A DNA stretch of 64,000 bases from an uncultured Collinsella sp. (GCA_934647195.1 CAKUFD010000001.1:186001-250000); one strand, 5' to 3'; positions 24,495-34,294 are shown, counted from the first letter of the stretch. The notes: generated from the letters alone by a model not told the origin. Numbers and translations are program-made.

Positions 24495-25028
24495 TTAAAG
24501 GCCTTCGACGGGTCGATCGTCTTCAAACCACATGTCGTCAAGGTTGCCATCACCGGTCATGGCGTCGGGAGGGCAGATGGCGTACGTTCCCGTAGCTTGA
24601 ACGGCCACTTTGCCATCGGGCGTCAAGATTTCGCCCTCCCCCTCAAACGTGCGACGCGTGATTTTTGTGCAGCGGCCGTGGCATTCCAGGCGAACGCCAT
24701 AGGGGAGGGGCTTGCGGTACTTAAGCGAAAGGGAGATGGTGACGCCCCAGGTTTCGGGGTGTTTCATCTGTACAGCGCGGCCGATAACCTCGTCGAGCAC
24801 TGCTGCCGAGATGCCTCCATGCACGCGGTCAGGATAGCTCTGATGCATCTCTTGCGGCGTGAAGTAGCACACAACCTCATCGTTCTCGGGATGCTCGACG
24901 ATCTGAGCATGAAGGGAGAAGGGATTGTCCTTACCGCAGACAAGGCACATGGAGGAGATGTTTTGGTTCTCGTGCTCGCAAGCACCGTTGCAAGAGCATG
25001 CGGAGGAAGCGTCGGTATCCGGTTGCAT
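24495..25028 (-). CDS. PaaI-type hotdog-fold thioesterase
   Basis: A 177-aa protein predicted to hydrolyse acyl-CoA thioesters. The N-terminal 30 residues are Cys-rich (CSCNGACEHENQN, then CLVCGKDNPF, the usual PaaI-like C-x-x-C-G-x-x-N-P entry). The hotdog core has the family block HGGISAAVLDEVIGRAV around residue 70, whose central helix carries the catalytic acid, then strands VTISLSLKYRKPLPYGVRL. The CxC-C-C cluster before it could bind a metal. A GGAGA ribosome-binding site precedes the ATG at 25028. Substrate unknown. Confidence 0.85.
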   Translation of the reverse strand: MQPDTDASSACSCNGACEHENQNISSMCLVCGKDNPFSLHAQIVEHPENDEVVCYFTPQEMHQSYPDRVHGGISAAVLDEVIGRAVQMKHPETWGVTISLSLKYRKPLPYGVRLECHGRCTKITRRTFEGEGEILTPDGKVAVQATGTYAICPPDAMTGDGNLDDMWFEDDRPVEGL

Positions 25029-25484
25029 AGGGTCTCCTTACGTTGATTGATTGACAAACAGTGTAATACGCCGCCGGGTCTGCCCTATCAAACGTTCTTG
25101 AGTGCTTTTTAAGAAATATGAGCCAGATCCTTTCGCGACACCGCATGAGGGAGATTGCGTATCTACGGCATTGACCTGGGTTTGTTGGATTTAGGGTGAG
25201 AATCTGCGGAATAAAACAAGCGCGTTTTCGCCATTTCTATTTGATAAGGCGGATATGCCCCATGGCATGCTGTGCCCAAGCGCTCCCGAAGGCGGCATCA
25301 AGGGCAAGAAGGCTGTTCCAGGCTGTCCTTCGGGAAGCGTTGGCATAGCGCGGTTATGTAGAGCTCATGAGGTTCTAGCTGCGAAGATGCGTGTCGCGCA
25401 GAGATGGTCTAGCATAATCAAGTCTTTTCCTGCCCCGGGCGCACCTTCACGACCCGGAGCCTTATGCCCAGAGGAGGTGACCAA
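25029..25484 (+). promoter_or_regulatory. Long leader/spacer upstream of rpsF with stable hairpin
   Basis: No gene is seen in this 456-bp gap. Arms CCAAGCGCTCCCGAAGG (25276-25292) and CCTTCGGGAAGCGTTGG (25327-25343) pair over their length apart from one bulged base in each arm. Near the gene, CCGGG and CCCGG flank a loop containing CACGA (about 25437-25456), a place where r-protein operons starting with rpsF often carry an S6:S18-binding leader; that match is tentative. The ribosome-binding site GAGGAGGTGA is at 25471-25480. Confidence 0.45.
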
Positions 25485-25778
25485 ATGAAGGCTTATGAAC
25501 TGCTGTTCTTCGTCGACCCCACTCTCGACCCCGAGACTCGTCTCGCTGTCATGAAGCGCATCGATACCACGATCGCCGAGGGTAACGGTAAGGTCGACAA
25601 CGTTGACGAGTGGGGCAAGCGCAAGCTCGCCTACGAGATCAACGATCTCACCGAAGGTGACTACACCCTCATCAAGTTCCATGCAGATCCTACTCAGATC
25701 GCCGAGCTCGACCGCGTTATGCGCATCACCGACGCCGTGATCCGTCACATGATCGTCCGCCGCGACGACCAGGAGTAG
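25485..25778 (+). CDS. rpsF: 30S ribosomal protein S6 (bS6)
   Basis: Small-subunit protein that pairs with S18; 97 aa starting MKAYELLFFVDPTLDPETRL, with the conserved WGKRKLAYEINDLTEGDYTL block. The ATG at 25485 lies 5 nt after the strong site GAGGAGGTGA; the frame extends 21 bp upstream to 25464 but that start would sit before the ribosome-binding site. First gene of the rpsF-ssb-rpsR-DUF2232-rplI cluster. Confidence 0.97.
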   Translation: MKAYELLFFVDPTLDPETRLAVMKRIDTTIAEGNGKVDNVDEWGKRKLAYEINDLTEGDYTLIKFHADPTQIAELDRVMRITDAVIRHMIVRRDDQE

Positions 25779-25840
25779 AAATCCGACATGAACCGCGGCC
25801 GGCCATCGAGTCGACCGCACCCGAGAGGTAGTGAGTCAGC

Positions 25841-26311
25841 ATGAGCATCAATCGAGTGAACATTTCCGGTAACCTCACGCGCGATCCCGAGCTGCGCGCA
25901 ACCGCCGGCGGCACGCAAGTGCTTTCGTTTGGCGTTGCCGTCAACGACCGCCGCAAGAACCCGCAGACGGGCGATTGGGAGGATTACCCCAACTTCGTGG
26001 ACTGCACGATGTTCGGCACCCGTGCCGAGGCCGTGAGCCGCTATCTCTCCAAGGGGACGAAGGTTGCGATCGAAGGCAAGCTCCGTTACAGCTCCTGGGA
26101 GCGCGACGGCCAACGCCGCAGCAAGCTCGAGGTCATCGTCGATGAAATCGAGTTCATGAGCCGCGGCAGCCAGGGCGGCCAGGGTGGTTACGGCCAGAAC
26201 GGCGGTAACTCCTATGGCGGCTATTCCCCCGCACCGGCACCGCAAGCAGCTCCTGCCCCCGTGCAGGCGCCGCCCGCGGTCGACGTCTACGATGAGGACA
26301 TCCCGTTCTAA
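25841..26311 (+). CDS. ssb: Single-stranded DNA-binding protein
   Basis: A 156-aa SSB: OB fold (residues ~1-110) starting MSINRVNISGNLTRDPELRA, then a Gly/Gln/Pro/Ala-rich flexible tail and the C-terminal acidic tip DEDIPF that recruits replication and repair partners. It lies between rpsF and rpsR as in many bacteria and has an AGGTAG ribosome-binding site. Confidence 0.97.
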   Translation: MSINRVNISGNLTRDPELRATAGGTQVLSFGVAVNDRRKNPQTGDWEDYPNFVDCTMFGTRAEAVSRYLSKGTKVAIEGKLRYSSWERDGQRRSKLEVIVDEIEFMSRGSQGGQGGYGQNGGNSYGGYSPAPAPQAAPAPVQAPPAVDVYDEDIPF

Positions 26312-26330
26312 GGTTTCCAACCTGCGGGTG

Positions 26331-26370
26331 TCACCAGTTAGGTGATGGCGCCGGGCTGATATGCCTGGCG
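26331..26370 (+). promoter_or_regulatory. Paired hairpins between ssb and rpsR
   Basis: TCACC-AGTTA-GGTGA (26331-26345) is followed by a second stem CGCC/GGCG plus GGC/GCC (26349-26370). No T tail follows, so these may set mRNA stability or S18 expression rather than terminate. Confidence 0.35.
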
Positions 26371-26392
26371 TTGTATCGAAAGGTATTTTGAC

Positions 26393-26659
26393 ATGGCTAA
26401 TGATTATTCTGCACGTCAGCCGCGTCGTAAGTACTGCCAGTTCTGCAAGGAGAACACCGAGTATATCGACTATAAGGATACTCAGCTTCTCCGTAAGTAC
26501 ATGACCGATCGTGGCAAGATCAAGCCCCGTCGCGTCACTGGCGCTTGCACGCAGCATCAGCACGACATCGCGAACGCAATCAAGCGCGCCCGCGAGATGG
26601 CTCTCCTGCCCTACGCCGTTCCCGTGGTTTCTTCCCGCGGCGAGCGCAACCGCGGCTAG
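26393..26659 (+). CDS. rpsR: 30S ribosomal protein S18 (bS18), cysteine-containing form
   Basis: An 88-aa S18 starting [20 protein letters not shown]. The conserved core is [27 protein letters not shown] pair and one further Cys suggest the zinc-type S18, whereas the zinc-free form lacks these cysteines. Preceded by a GAAAGG ribosome-binding site. Confidence 0.97.
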   Translation: MANDYSARQPRRKYCQFCKENTEYIDYKDTQLLRKYMTDRGKIKPRRVTGACTQHQHDIANAIKRAREMALLPYAVPVVSSRGERNRG

Positions 26660-26686
26660 GTACTCTGAGCCTTTAGGTTTTTGACG

Positions 26687-27673
26687 ATGATCGACGGGAA
26701 CGACGAACCCCAACGCCAAATCGTGCCGGCCGGGTCCAAACCTCCGGTGCGACCCGCCGTGCTGCTTCAAGGCTTGCTTTGGACAGCATTGGGCGCTGTA
26801 GTGAGTTCGTATCTCCCTTATTTGGGGGTATTTCTTCTTGCCTATGGCATGCGCGAGCTGCTCGAGGTAAAGAAGGGCAAAGGTCTTTGCGCGGGCCTTG
26901 GCGTGTGTTTGGCGGTTTTTGCCGTCGCGTGCGCTTGGGATTTCGTGTTTGCCCTTTCGCTTGTTCCCGTGTTTGTCTGTGCTGCAGGCATCTCATGGTG
27001 CATGTGGCGCGGACGAGCGAGCGTGACCGCGGTGTGTATCGTGATCGTTGCGGCTTCGCTGCTTTCGCTGGGCATTGATGCGACCATCGCTTCGATGTCG
27101 GGTGTATCGCTTTCGGAGTCCTTCATCGCGTTGCTCCAAGAGACCGTTCGCTCTGCGGTGGGATCCGATATCCAAGGTGACCTGCTCGTTTCGCAGGTCA
27201 TGCCGCTCCTTCAGCTCATCTGGCCGTTTGTCTATGTGGCTTCGGCTATGTTTGACGCGTTGGTTGCGGGTATCGGATCGTATACGATGGCCGTGCGCTG
27301 CACGGGCATTCGCCGTATGCCGCAGATTGCCAATTTTGATGCCCCTATGTGGTGCGTCGGCGTATTGGCTCTTTGCATCCTGGGACTCGGGGCGTCCTTT
27401 GCGGATATCCCGCAGGCGCAGCTGGTGCGTACGATTTGTGCGTCTGGACTGGCGAGCCTGCGTGTTGTCTTTATGCTTCAGGGCTTTGGCGTGGTTTCCG
27501 CGCTCGAAGCGAAGCGTCGCATGGGTTGCTTAACCAGGTTTGTGATCACGTTTTTGACCGTTTGGCTTGAGACGATGTTCTTCGCAATGTGCATCGTCGG
27601 CCTTATCGATATCTGGGCGAACTTCCGCGGTCTTGCGCGGGAGCAAGCTCGAGAGGATAAGGCAAAACAATAA
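26687..27673 (+). CDS. DUF2232 (YybS-like) multipass membrane protein
   Basis: A 328-aa integral membrane protein with about eight hydrophobic helices. A soluble N-terminus (MIDGNDEPQRQIVPAGSK) leads into LLQGLLWTALGAVVSSYLPY; the most conserved-looking region is LQLIWPFVYVASAMFDALVA. DUF2232/YybS genes commonly sit between rpsR and rplI, which supports the assignment. The frame opens at TTG 26681, but ATG 26687 is the simpler start. Function is not established; the C-terminus is charged (REQAREDKAKQ). Confidence 0.8.
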   Translation: MIDGNDEPQRQIVPAGSKPPVRPAVLLQGLLWTALGAVVSSYLPYLGVFLLAYGMRELLEVKKGKGLCAGLGVCLAVFAVACAWDFVFALSLVPVFVCAAGISWCMWRGRASVTAVCIVIVAASLLSLGIDATIASMSGVSLSESFIALLQETVRSAVGSDIQGDLLVSQVMPLLQLIWPFVYVASAMFDALVAGIGSYTMAVRCTGIRRMPQIANFDAPMWCVGVLALCILGLGASFADIPQAQLVRTICASGLASLRVVFMLQGFGVVSALEAKRRMGCLTRFVITFLTVWLETMFFAMCIVGLIDIWANFRGLAREQAREDKAKQ

Positions 27674-27718
27674 ACGTTTGCGCACCGCGCAAGTGGTGCA
27701 TTTCCGCAAGGAGATCTC

Positions 27719-28255
27719 ATGAAAGTCATTCTCTTGGGTGAGATCAAGGGCAAGGGTGGCGAGGGCGACGTCGTAGACGTTGCTCAGGGTTACGCCGAGA
27801 ACTACCTGTTCCCTAAGAAGCTCGCCGTTGCGGCAACCAAGGGCAATCTGAAGCAGCTCGAGGAGCGTCGCAACAACATTGAGAAGCGCGAGGCCGTCCG
27901 CATTGCCGACGCCAACGCGCTCAAGGAGTCCATCGATGGCAAGTCCGTCACCGTCGACGCCAAGGTCGGCGACGAGGGCGTGCTGTTTGGTTCCGTTACC
28001 GCCTCCATGGTCGCCGACGCGATCAAGGCTGACCTCGGCGTTGAGGTCGACCGCAAGCGCGTCGAGCTCGGCAAGCCCATCAAGGTTGCCGGTGCCCATG
28101 AGGTTCCCGTGGCGCTGTATCGCGAGATTCGCGCTACCGTGACCGTTCTCGTTGGCGTTACCGCCGAGGAGGCTGTCGAGGAGCCCGAGGTTGAGGCTGA
28201 GGAGACCGCCGAGGAGGCTGTCGCCGAGATCGAGACCGAGGCAGCTGCCGAGTAG
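27719..28255 (+). CDS. rplI: 50S ribosomal protein L9 (bL9) with acidic C-terminal extension
   Basis: A 178-aa L9. The N-terminal domain has the signature MKVILLGEIKGKGGEGDVVD and GYAENYLFPKKLA, followed by the long central helix and the C-terminal RNA-binding domain (FGSVTASMVADAI). L9 is usually near 150 residues; here about 28 Glu/Ala-rich residues are added. An AAGGAG ribosome-binding site precedes the ATG. Confidence 0.97.
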   Translation: MKVILLGEIKGKGGEGDVVDVAQGYAENYLFPKKLAVAATKGNLKQLEERRNNIEKREAVRIADANALKESIDGKSVTVDAKVGDEGVLFGSVTASMVADAIKADLGVEVDRKRVELGKPIKVAGAHEVPVALYREIRATVTVLVGVTAEEAVEEPEVEAEETAEEAVAEIETEAAAE

Positions 28256-28290
28256 GCACACCTTTTATATTGCGCAAAACAGCGTAATTC

Positions 28291-28326
28291 AAAAGCTCCG
28301 GGTCCCTATGGGCTCGGAGCTTTTTT
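28291..28326 (+). terminator. Terminator after rplI
   Basis: AAAAGCTCCG (28291-28300) / CGGAGCTTTT (28315-28324) with a T run; ends the ribosomal cluster. Confidence 0.9.
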
Positions 28327-28367
28327 AGGTTGGGGATGTTTTGAATACCGAGCGATTCGCCTAGGCA

Positions 28368-28730
28368 CTACCTGAGCATCTCTTCGAGCGTGATGAGCTC
28401 TACGTTGCCATCTGCCTTTGCCTGAGTGCGACAGCTTGCGGTAAACCCGCTCTTTGAGAATAAGTAGTAGCGCGTGATTTCTTCAACGGCGGCATGCAGT
28501 TCCACGATGGATTGCGCTGACGCTCCCGGCAGCAGCTTTTGCGCCTCAAAGACCGAGAACGGTTTGATGTGCGGTTGTATGGTGCGTCTTTCGTGGAGGG
28601 GGCTTTTGTAGTCCAGGAACTGGTGTTCCATGAAGACCATGGACGAGCCACATAAAATAAGGAATAACTTGCTGGTGTCCTGATATCGATCGGTAGATGT
28701 TGTAGCCAGGAAGAGACACCAGGATCGCAC
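28368..28730 (-). pseudogene. Relic of an archaeal-type AAA ATPase with DUF234 C-terminus
   Basis: The minus-strand frame encodes DTSKLFLILCGSSMVFMEHQ then KSPLHERRTIQPHIKPFSVF, matching the middle of DUF234-type ATPases (LFLILCGSSMSFME and PLYGRRT patterns). It then jumps to a C-terminal-like tail, EITRYYLFSKSGF, that normally lies much further on. The P-loop half is missing and an internal segment is deleted, so the gene is non-functional. It sits at the edge of an AT-rich spacer, consistent with decay of an acquired gene. Confidence 0.75.
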
Positions 28731-29262
28731 TTGGCAAGGATAATAAGATATAACTAATTAATATATAACTTACTATAATGATTTAGCTGCTAACGTTTGA
28801 AAAATGCCCTGGCCTGTGGTCGAGAAATCCACAACGCCACACTTGACCTGCTGTTGAAAAGCTGGAGTAGACCAGTAGGAACGAATGTGACGTTTCCATT
28901 CTTGTATCAAGCGAATGCAAGGCTTCTACCTGCGCATTGTATAAACAACTATCTCTACCTGCGAAAACAATACAACCGGCAAATCAAAAACGGTAAAGTT
29001 CCGGTAAATCGCTGGGTGAAAATGAATAAACGCAGGTCAGCGCTTTATTGTTGAAAACTCAGCAAAAGCGCAGGTGAAAATTGTTGAAAACGTTGATAAC
29101 CGCTATCGCCGCAGGTCAAAGGCGTGCCTTAAAGTTGAACTTGAAACTTGTACGTTGCTTGTACATAAAACGTTTAGGCATGTTTAAACCATGGGAGCCG
29201 CGAAACGCGCTCGCCGTGCCGTACTATTGATACGTTAAGCATCATGAGAAAAAGGAGTGCGC
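28731..29262. other. AT-rich spacer upstream of dnaB with DnaA-box-like and YGCAGGT motifs
   Basis: No gene is supported in this 532-bp stretch. TGTTGAAAA occurs at 28852-28860, 29049-29057 and 29082-29090, the last followed by GTTGATAAC (29092-29100). CGCAGGT or its inverse ACCTGCG occurs at 28928-28934, 28957-28963, 29031-29037, 29069-29075 and 29110-29116. Base composition is well below the window average, and 28741-28785 is almost pure A/T. It may be a DnaA-binding locus controlling dnaB. Confidence 0.65.
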
Positions 29263-30630
29263 ATGGACCTGTCTCTTGCCGAGCGCGGGACGCATCAGGG
29301 CCTTCCCAATAACCCGGACGCAGAGGCAAATGTGCTTTCGGCCATGCTTCTTTCCAGTGAGGTTGTGGAGGAGGCGCTCACCGAGCTTCTGCCCGACGAT
29401 TTTTATCGTCCGATGAACAAGGCGCTGTTCGTGACCATGCACGACATGTACGATCGCAGCTTACCCATCGACTCCATCACCCTCATTGACTACCTCAATT
29501 CCCAGAATAAGCTGCAGGAAGTGGGCGGAGAGGCCTATATCCTCGAGCTCATGGGCCAGACGCTGTCGCTTGTGAACTGGCAGCACCATGCTTCCATCGT
29601 GCGTCGCGACGCCATGCTGCGCGAGATTATCGGCGCTACCAATCAGATCAATCAGCTTGCCTACAACGCTCCGACCGATACCAAAGAGGTTGTCGAGCGT
29701 GCGGAGAGCATGCTGCTGTCCGTGACCGACCGCGAGGTCAAAAATGCATACAAGCCGCTGAATGACTTTTTGATCGAGGCCTTTAACGAGGCAAAAGAGG
29801 TTTGCGAGGCCGGTGGCGTCGCTGCGGGCGTTCCCACGGGTTATCCCAGCCTCGATCGCATGCTCATGGGTCTGCGCGAGGGCCAGCTGGTGATTATCGG
29901 CGCGCGCCCTGCTGTCGGTAAGACGTCGTTCGCACTGAACCTCGCACTCAACGCCGCATCCGAGGGGTATACCGTTGCGTTTTTCTCTCTGGAGATGAGC
30001 GGTAAGGAAATCGCCCAGCGCTTTATCTGCGCTCATGCGCAGGTCAGCATGTCCAATTTCCGTACGGGCAAGATCTCTCCGCAGGAATGGGCGAATATCG
30101 GTCAGGCGGCAGAAGATCTCTCCAGCCTGGATATTTTGATCGATGACACGCCGGGAATTACGGTGACCGAGATTCGCGCCAAGGCGCGCCGCATGCTCCA
30201 CAACAAAGAGAAGGCCATCATCATCCTCGACTACCTGCAGCTGGTAAGCCCTCCCGCGGGTCGTCGTGCCGAGAGCCGTACCGTCGAGGTTTCCGAGATG
30301 TCGCGTGCCCTTAAGATCATGGCCAAGGAGCTTGCCGTCCCAGTCATCTCGCTGTCGCAGCTCTCCCGTGCCGTCGAGTCTCGTACCGGCAAGCGGCCGC
30401 AGCTTTCCGATCTTCGTGAATCGGGCTCCATCGAGCAGGACGCCGACATTGTCATGTTCCTCGACCGCTCGAGCAACGAGCAGGAGGCCGGGCGCGAAGA
30501 CCGTCCGCCCGAGGGCATCACGCGCATCATCGTCGCCAAGAACCGTTCGGGCCCCATTGGCGATGTGGACCTGGTCTTCCTGGCTGCCTCCACTAAGTTT
30601 TATGAGCTTAACGAGCATGCCGAGGAATAG
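29263..30630 (+). CDS. dnaB: Replicative DNA helicase DnaB
   Basis: Hexameric 5'-3' fork helicase, 455 aa. The N-terminal domain begins near PNNPDAEANVLSAMLLSSEV. The RecA-like domain has Walker A ARPAVGKTS (K220), the FFSLEMS motif, Walker B AIIILDYLQL, the LSQLSRAVESRTGKRPQLSD region and the DADIVMFLDR motif. ATG 29263 is 6 nt after AAAGGAG; an in-frame GTG at 29257 is too close to the ribosome-binding site. No intein is present. Its likely loader is DciA at 6069-6629. Confidence 0.97.
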   Translation: MDLSLAERGTHQGLPNNPDAEANVLSAMLLSSEVVEEALTELLPDDFYRPMNKALFVTMHDMYDRSLPIDSITLIDYLNSQNKLQEVGGEAYILELMGQTLSLVNWQHHASIVRRDAMLREIIGATNQINQLAYNAPTDTKEVVERAESMLLSVTDREVKNAYKPLNDFLIEAFNEAKEVCEAGGVAAGVPTGYPSLDRMLMGLREGQLVIIGARPAVGKTSFALNLALNAASEGYTVAFFSLEMSGKEIAQRFICAHAQVSMSNFRTGKISPQEWANIGQAAEDLSSLDILIDDTPGITVTEIRAKARRMLHNKEKAIIILDYLQLVSPPAGRRAESRTVEVSEMSRALKIMAKELAVPVISLSQLSRAVESRTGKRPQLSDLRESGSIEQDADIVMFLDRSSNEQEAGREDRPPEGITRIIVAKNRSGPIGDVDLVFLAASTKFYELNEHAEE

Positions 30631-30644
30631 CGCGAGCGTGCGCC

Positions 30645-30650
30645 TATAAT
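30645..30650 (+). promoter_or_regulatory. Possible purA -10 element
   Basis: A perfect TATAAT hexamer 48 bp before the purA ATG. No convincing -35 lies 16-18 bp upstream, so support is partial. Confidence 0.4.
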
Positions 30651-30662
30651 AGATACGTTTGA

Positions 30663-31988
<1,326 letters not shown>

Positions 31989-32008
31989 CGCATAGGCGTT
32001 GCGGTTCC

Positions 32009-32052
32009 TACCCCTCCGCGGATGATTCCCACGGAGGGGTATATTCGTTTTC
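32009..32052 (+). terminator. Terminator between purA and purD
   Basis: TACCCCTCCG (32009-32018) / CGGAGGGGTA (32032-32041) followed by a T-rich tail. Confidence 0.75.
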
Positions 32053-32096
32053 GTGAGCATCGCCGTGCAGCGCGCGGCAGGTAACAAGGAGGATCA

Positions 32097-33401
32097 ATGA
32101 ACGCAGAGTCCCAGGTCATCGACATCCTGCTTTTGGGTTCGGGCGGCCGTGAGCATGCAATCGCCAAGAAGCTCGCCGCTTCGCCCCGCTGCGGCAAGCT
32201 CTATATCGCGCCGGGCAACGGCGGCACCTCTCAGGAGGGCGAGAACATCTCGCTCGACGAGAACGATCCCGCGGCCGTCGCGGCATTTGCCAAGGATCAC
32301 AGCTGCGGCATGGTTGTCATCGGCCCCGAGGCTCCGCTTGTCGTGGGCGTGGCCGACGCTGTTCGCGAGGCGGGCATTCCGTGCTTTGGCCCGGGTGCCG
32401 AGGGTGCGCAGATGGAGGGCTCCAAGCTCTTCTCCAAGCAGCTGATGGAGCGCGCCGGTGTGCCTACTGCCGCCTATGGCTCTTTTACCGATGAGCAGTC
32501 TGCCCTCGACTACGTGAATGCACAGGGTGCTCCGCTGGTGGTTAAGGCCGATGGCCTTGCTGCAGGCAAGGGCGTTATCGTTGCCACTGAGCTCGAGCAG
32601 GCTCTCGATGCCGTGCACGAGTGCTTCTCTGGTGCCTTTGGCGATGCCGGCAACACCGTGGTTGTTGAGGAGATGCTTACCGGCCCTGAGTGCTCGCTGC
32701 TGGCGTTCACCGATGGCATCACCGTGCGTCCCATGGCTACCTCGCAGGACCACAAGCGTGCCCTGGAGGGTGACCTTGGTCCCAATACGGGCGGCATGGG
32801 CGTGTACAGCCCGGTGCCCATCGTGACCCCCGAGGAGCATGAGACCATGGTGGCTATCATGCATCAGACGGTTGAGCAGCTTCATCGCGAGGGCATCGAT
32901 TACCGCGGCTGCCTGTACGGCGGCTTTATGCTTACCCCCACGGGCCCCAAGGTCTTGGAGTTCAATGCGCGCTTTGGCGATCCCGAGACGCAGGTTATTC
33001 TGCCCCGTCTGCAAAACGACCTGGTCGATGTGATGCTCGCTTGTGCCGAGCAGCGCCTGGACGAGGTCGAGCTTTCCTGGTGCGATGACTGGGCTGTCTC
33101 GGTTGTGCTCACCTCTGCCGGCTATCCCGGTTCGTACGAGAAGGGCAAGGTCATCACCGGTATCGAGGATGCCGAGGCCCTGGATGGCGTTACCGTCTAC
33201 CATGCCGGTACGCGCGAGCAGGACGGCCAGATCCTCACCAACGGTGGCCGCGTGATCGACGTTACCGCGCTGGGGGCTACATTCGAAGAGGCCCGCAACC
33301 TGGCATATGCTGCCTGCGAGAAGATCGATTTTGAGGGCAAGACCCTCCGTCACGACATCGGCCTGCGTGCCCTTAAGGGTCGCAGCGCATGGGATGCATA
33401 A
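32097..33401 (+). CDS. purD: Phosphoribosylamine-glycine ligase
   Basis: ATP-grasp enzyme of purine synthesis that joins glycine to phosphoribosylamine (GAR synthetase). 434 aa. Motifs: [53 protein letters not shown] and [25 protein letters not shown] precedes the ATG. The Nudix gene follows by 26 bp, so the two are likely cotranscribed. Confidence 0.97.
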   Translation: MNAESQVIDILLLGSGGREHAIAKKLAASPRCGKLYIAPGNGGTSQEGENISLDENDPAAVAAFAKDHSCGMVVIGPEAPLVVGVADAVREAGIPCFGPGAEGAQMEGSKLFSKQLMERAGVPTAAYGSFTDEQSALDYVNAQGAPLVVKADGLAAGKGVIVATELEQALDAVHECFSGAFGDAGNTVVVEEMLTGPECSLLAFTDGITVRPMATSQDHKRALEGDLGPNTGGMGVYSPVPIVTPEEHETMVAIMHQTVEQLHREGIDYRGCLYGGFMLTPTGPKVLEFNARFGDPETQVILPRLQNDLVDVMLACAEQRLDEVELSWCDDWAVSVVLTSAGYPGSYEKGKVITGIEDAEALDGVTVYHAGTREQDGQILTNGGRVIDVTALGATFEEARNLAYAACEKIDFEGKTLRHDIGLRALKGRSAWDA

Positions 33402-33427
33402 CGAATCAAGAAGGGCAAGCGCACACG

Positions 33428-34090
33428 ATGGCAGAAGAGATTTCGAACAACGCGACGATCGTCGATGATATGGAGCCGGAGGAGGGGTCGCTCGTCATGG
33501 GTGATGACGACCCGCGTGACGCCGCTTTGCATGAGAACATCCTTTCCGAGGAGTGTGCATGGCATGGCCGCATCATCGACGTGAACCGTCTGGAGGTCGA
33601 GCTTCCCAACGGGCGCCGTACCAGCCGCGATATCGTGCGTCATCCGGGTGCTGCCGCTGTCGTTGCCCTTACCGACTCGGGCAAGATCGCACTCGTTCGT
33701 CAGTATCGAACGGCTCTCGATCGCGTGACGGTTGAGATTCCCGCTGGCAAGCTCGATGCGGGCGAAGATCCGCTCGAGTGCGCCAAACGCGAGCTGCGCG
33801 AGGAGACCGGTTTTGTTGCCGGCCGTATGCGCTTCCTCACGACGATCGCCTCTTCTGCCGGTTTTGCAGATGAGCTGATTCACATCTACATGGCAACGCA
33901 TCTGGAGCTTGACGAGGCGTGTCCCGACGAGGATGAGTTTCTCAACGTGGACCTCGTTCCCCTGTCCGAGCTCATCGATGCGGTTTTGGACAGCAAGATC
34001 GAGGACGCCAAGACCGTGGTGGGCGCGCTTGCCTGCGATGCGATTGCGCATCGACTTGCCGCCGATGCCGAGGCGGCGGTGGAGCAGTAG
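33428..34090 (+). CDS. Nudix hydrolase, ADP-ribose pyrophosphatase type
   Basis: A 220-aa hydrolase. The Nudix box reads GKLDAGEDPLECAKRELREE-TG, preceded by the VRQYRTALDRVTVEIPAG block characteristic of ADP-ribose pyrophosphatases (NudF-like). Residues 1-45 are an acidic extension beyond the usual family start. ATG 33428 gives MAEEISNNATIVDD; the frame runs back to 33389, overlapping purD, without a better ribosome-binding site. It likely hydrolyses ADP-ribose or related nucleotide sugars; the exact substrate is an inference. Confidence 0.87.
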   Translation: MAEEISNNATIVDDMEPEEGSLVMGDDDPRDAALHENILSEECAWHGRIIDVNRLEVELPNGRRTSRDIVRHPGAAAVVALTDSGKIALVRQYRTALDRVTVEIPAGKLDAGEDPLECAKRELREETGFVAGRMRFLTTIASSAGFADELIHIYMATHLELDEACPDEDEFLNVDLVPLSELIDAVLDSKIEDAKTVVGALACDAIAHRLAADAEAAVEQ

Positions 34091-34161
34091 GGCCTCGCTG
34101 CACTGCAGTGCGTTTTGACGACGCGGTGCCATATGCTTGCCGTAACGCTTGATTGAGTATC

Positions 34162-34227
34162 AAAGTCACGCACAATCGTTCACGTTTTCCTAATGAAGGG
34201 AGAATATCGACGATTGTGCGTGACTTT
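34162..34227. promoter_or_regulatory. Perfect 18-bp inverted repeat upstream of the ABC exporter
   Basis: AAAGTCACGCACAATCGT (34162-34179) and its exact inverse (34210-34227) are separated by 30 bp. The right arm is followed by only one more T before CGG. It could be a terminator for the Nudix gene, an operator, or a leader element. Confidence 0.65.
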
Positions 34228-34229
34228 TC

Positions 34230-34268
34230 GGCGTCTTGGATATCCGTCAACCGGATGGGATGGACGCC
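34230..34268 (+). promoter_or_regulatory. Second leader hairpin before the ABC exporter
   Basis: GGCGTC/GACGCC outer stem (34230-34235 and 34263-34268) encloses ATCCG/CGGAT (34242-34246 and 34252-34256). It begins 2 bp after the 18-bp inverted repeat and ends 26 bp before the exporter start codon. Confidence 0.45.
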
Positions 34269-34294
34269 GTATGTTGTATAGGGAGGAGCCATTC

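Noticed and set aside
25276..25343. SRP RNA (ffs) candidate from the strong hairpin
   Set aside because: It lacks the conserved GGAAGGAAGCAGCC-type apical sequence of bacterial SRP RNA.
25255..25488. 77-codon frame upstream of rpsF
   Set aside because: It overlaps the long hairpin and the rpsF ribosome-binding site, and the composition is not protein-like.
28797..29054. 85-codon frame in the dnaB upstream spacer
   Set aside because: AT-rich spacer with DnaA-box-like motifs, no ribosome-binding site and no homology I recognise.
28928..29116. CRISPR-like array of CGCAGGT units
   Set aside because: Units are 7 bp, spacing is irregular and orientation is mixed; there are no cas genes in the window.
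29263..30630. Intein in dnaB
   Set aside because: The protein has normal length and uninterrupted helicase motifs.
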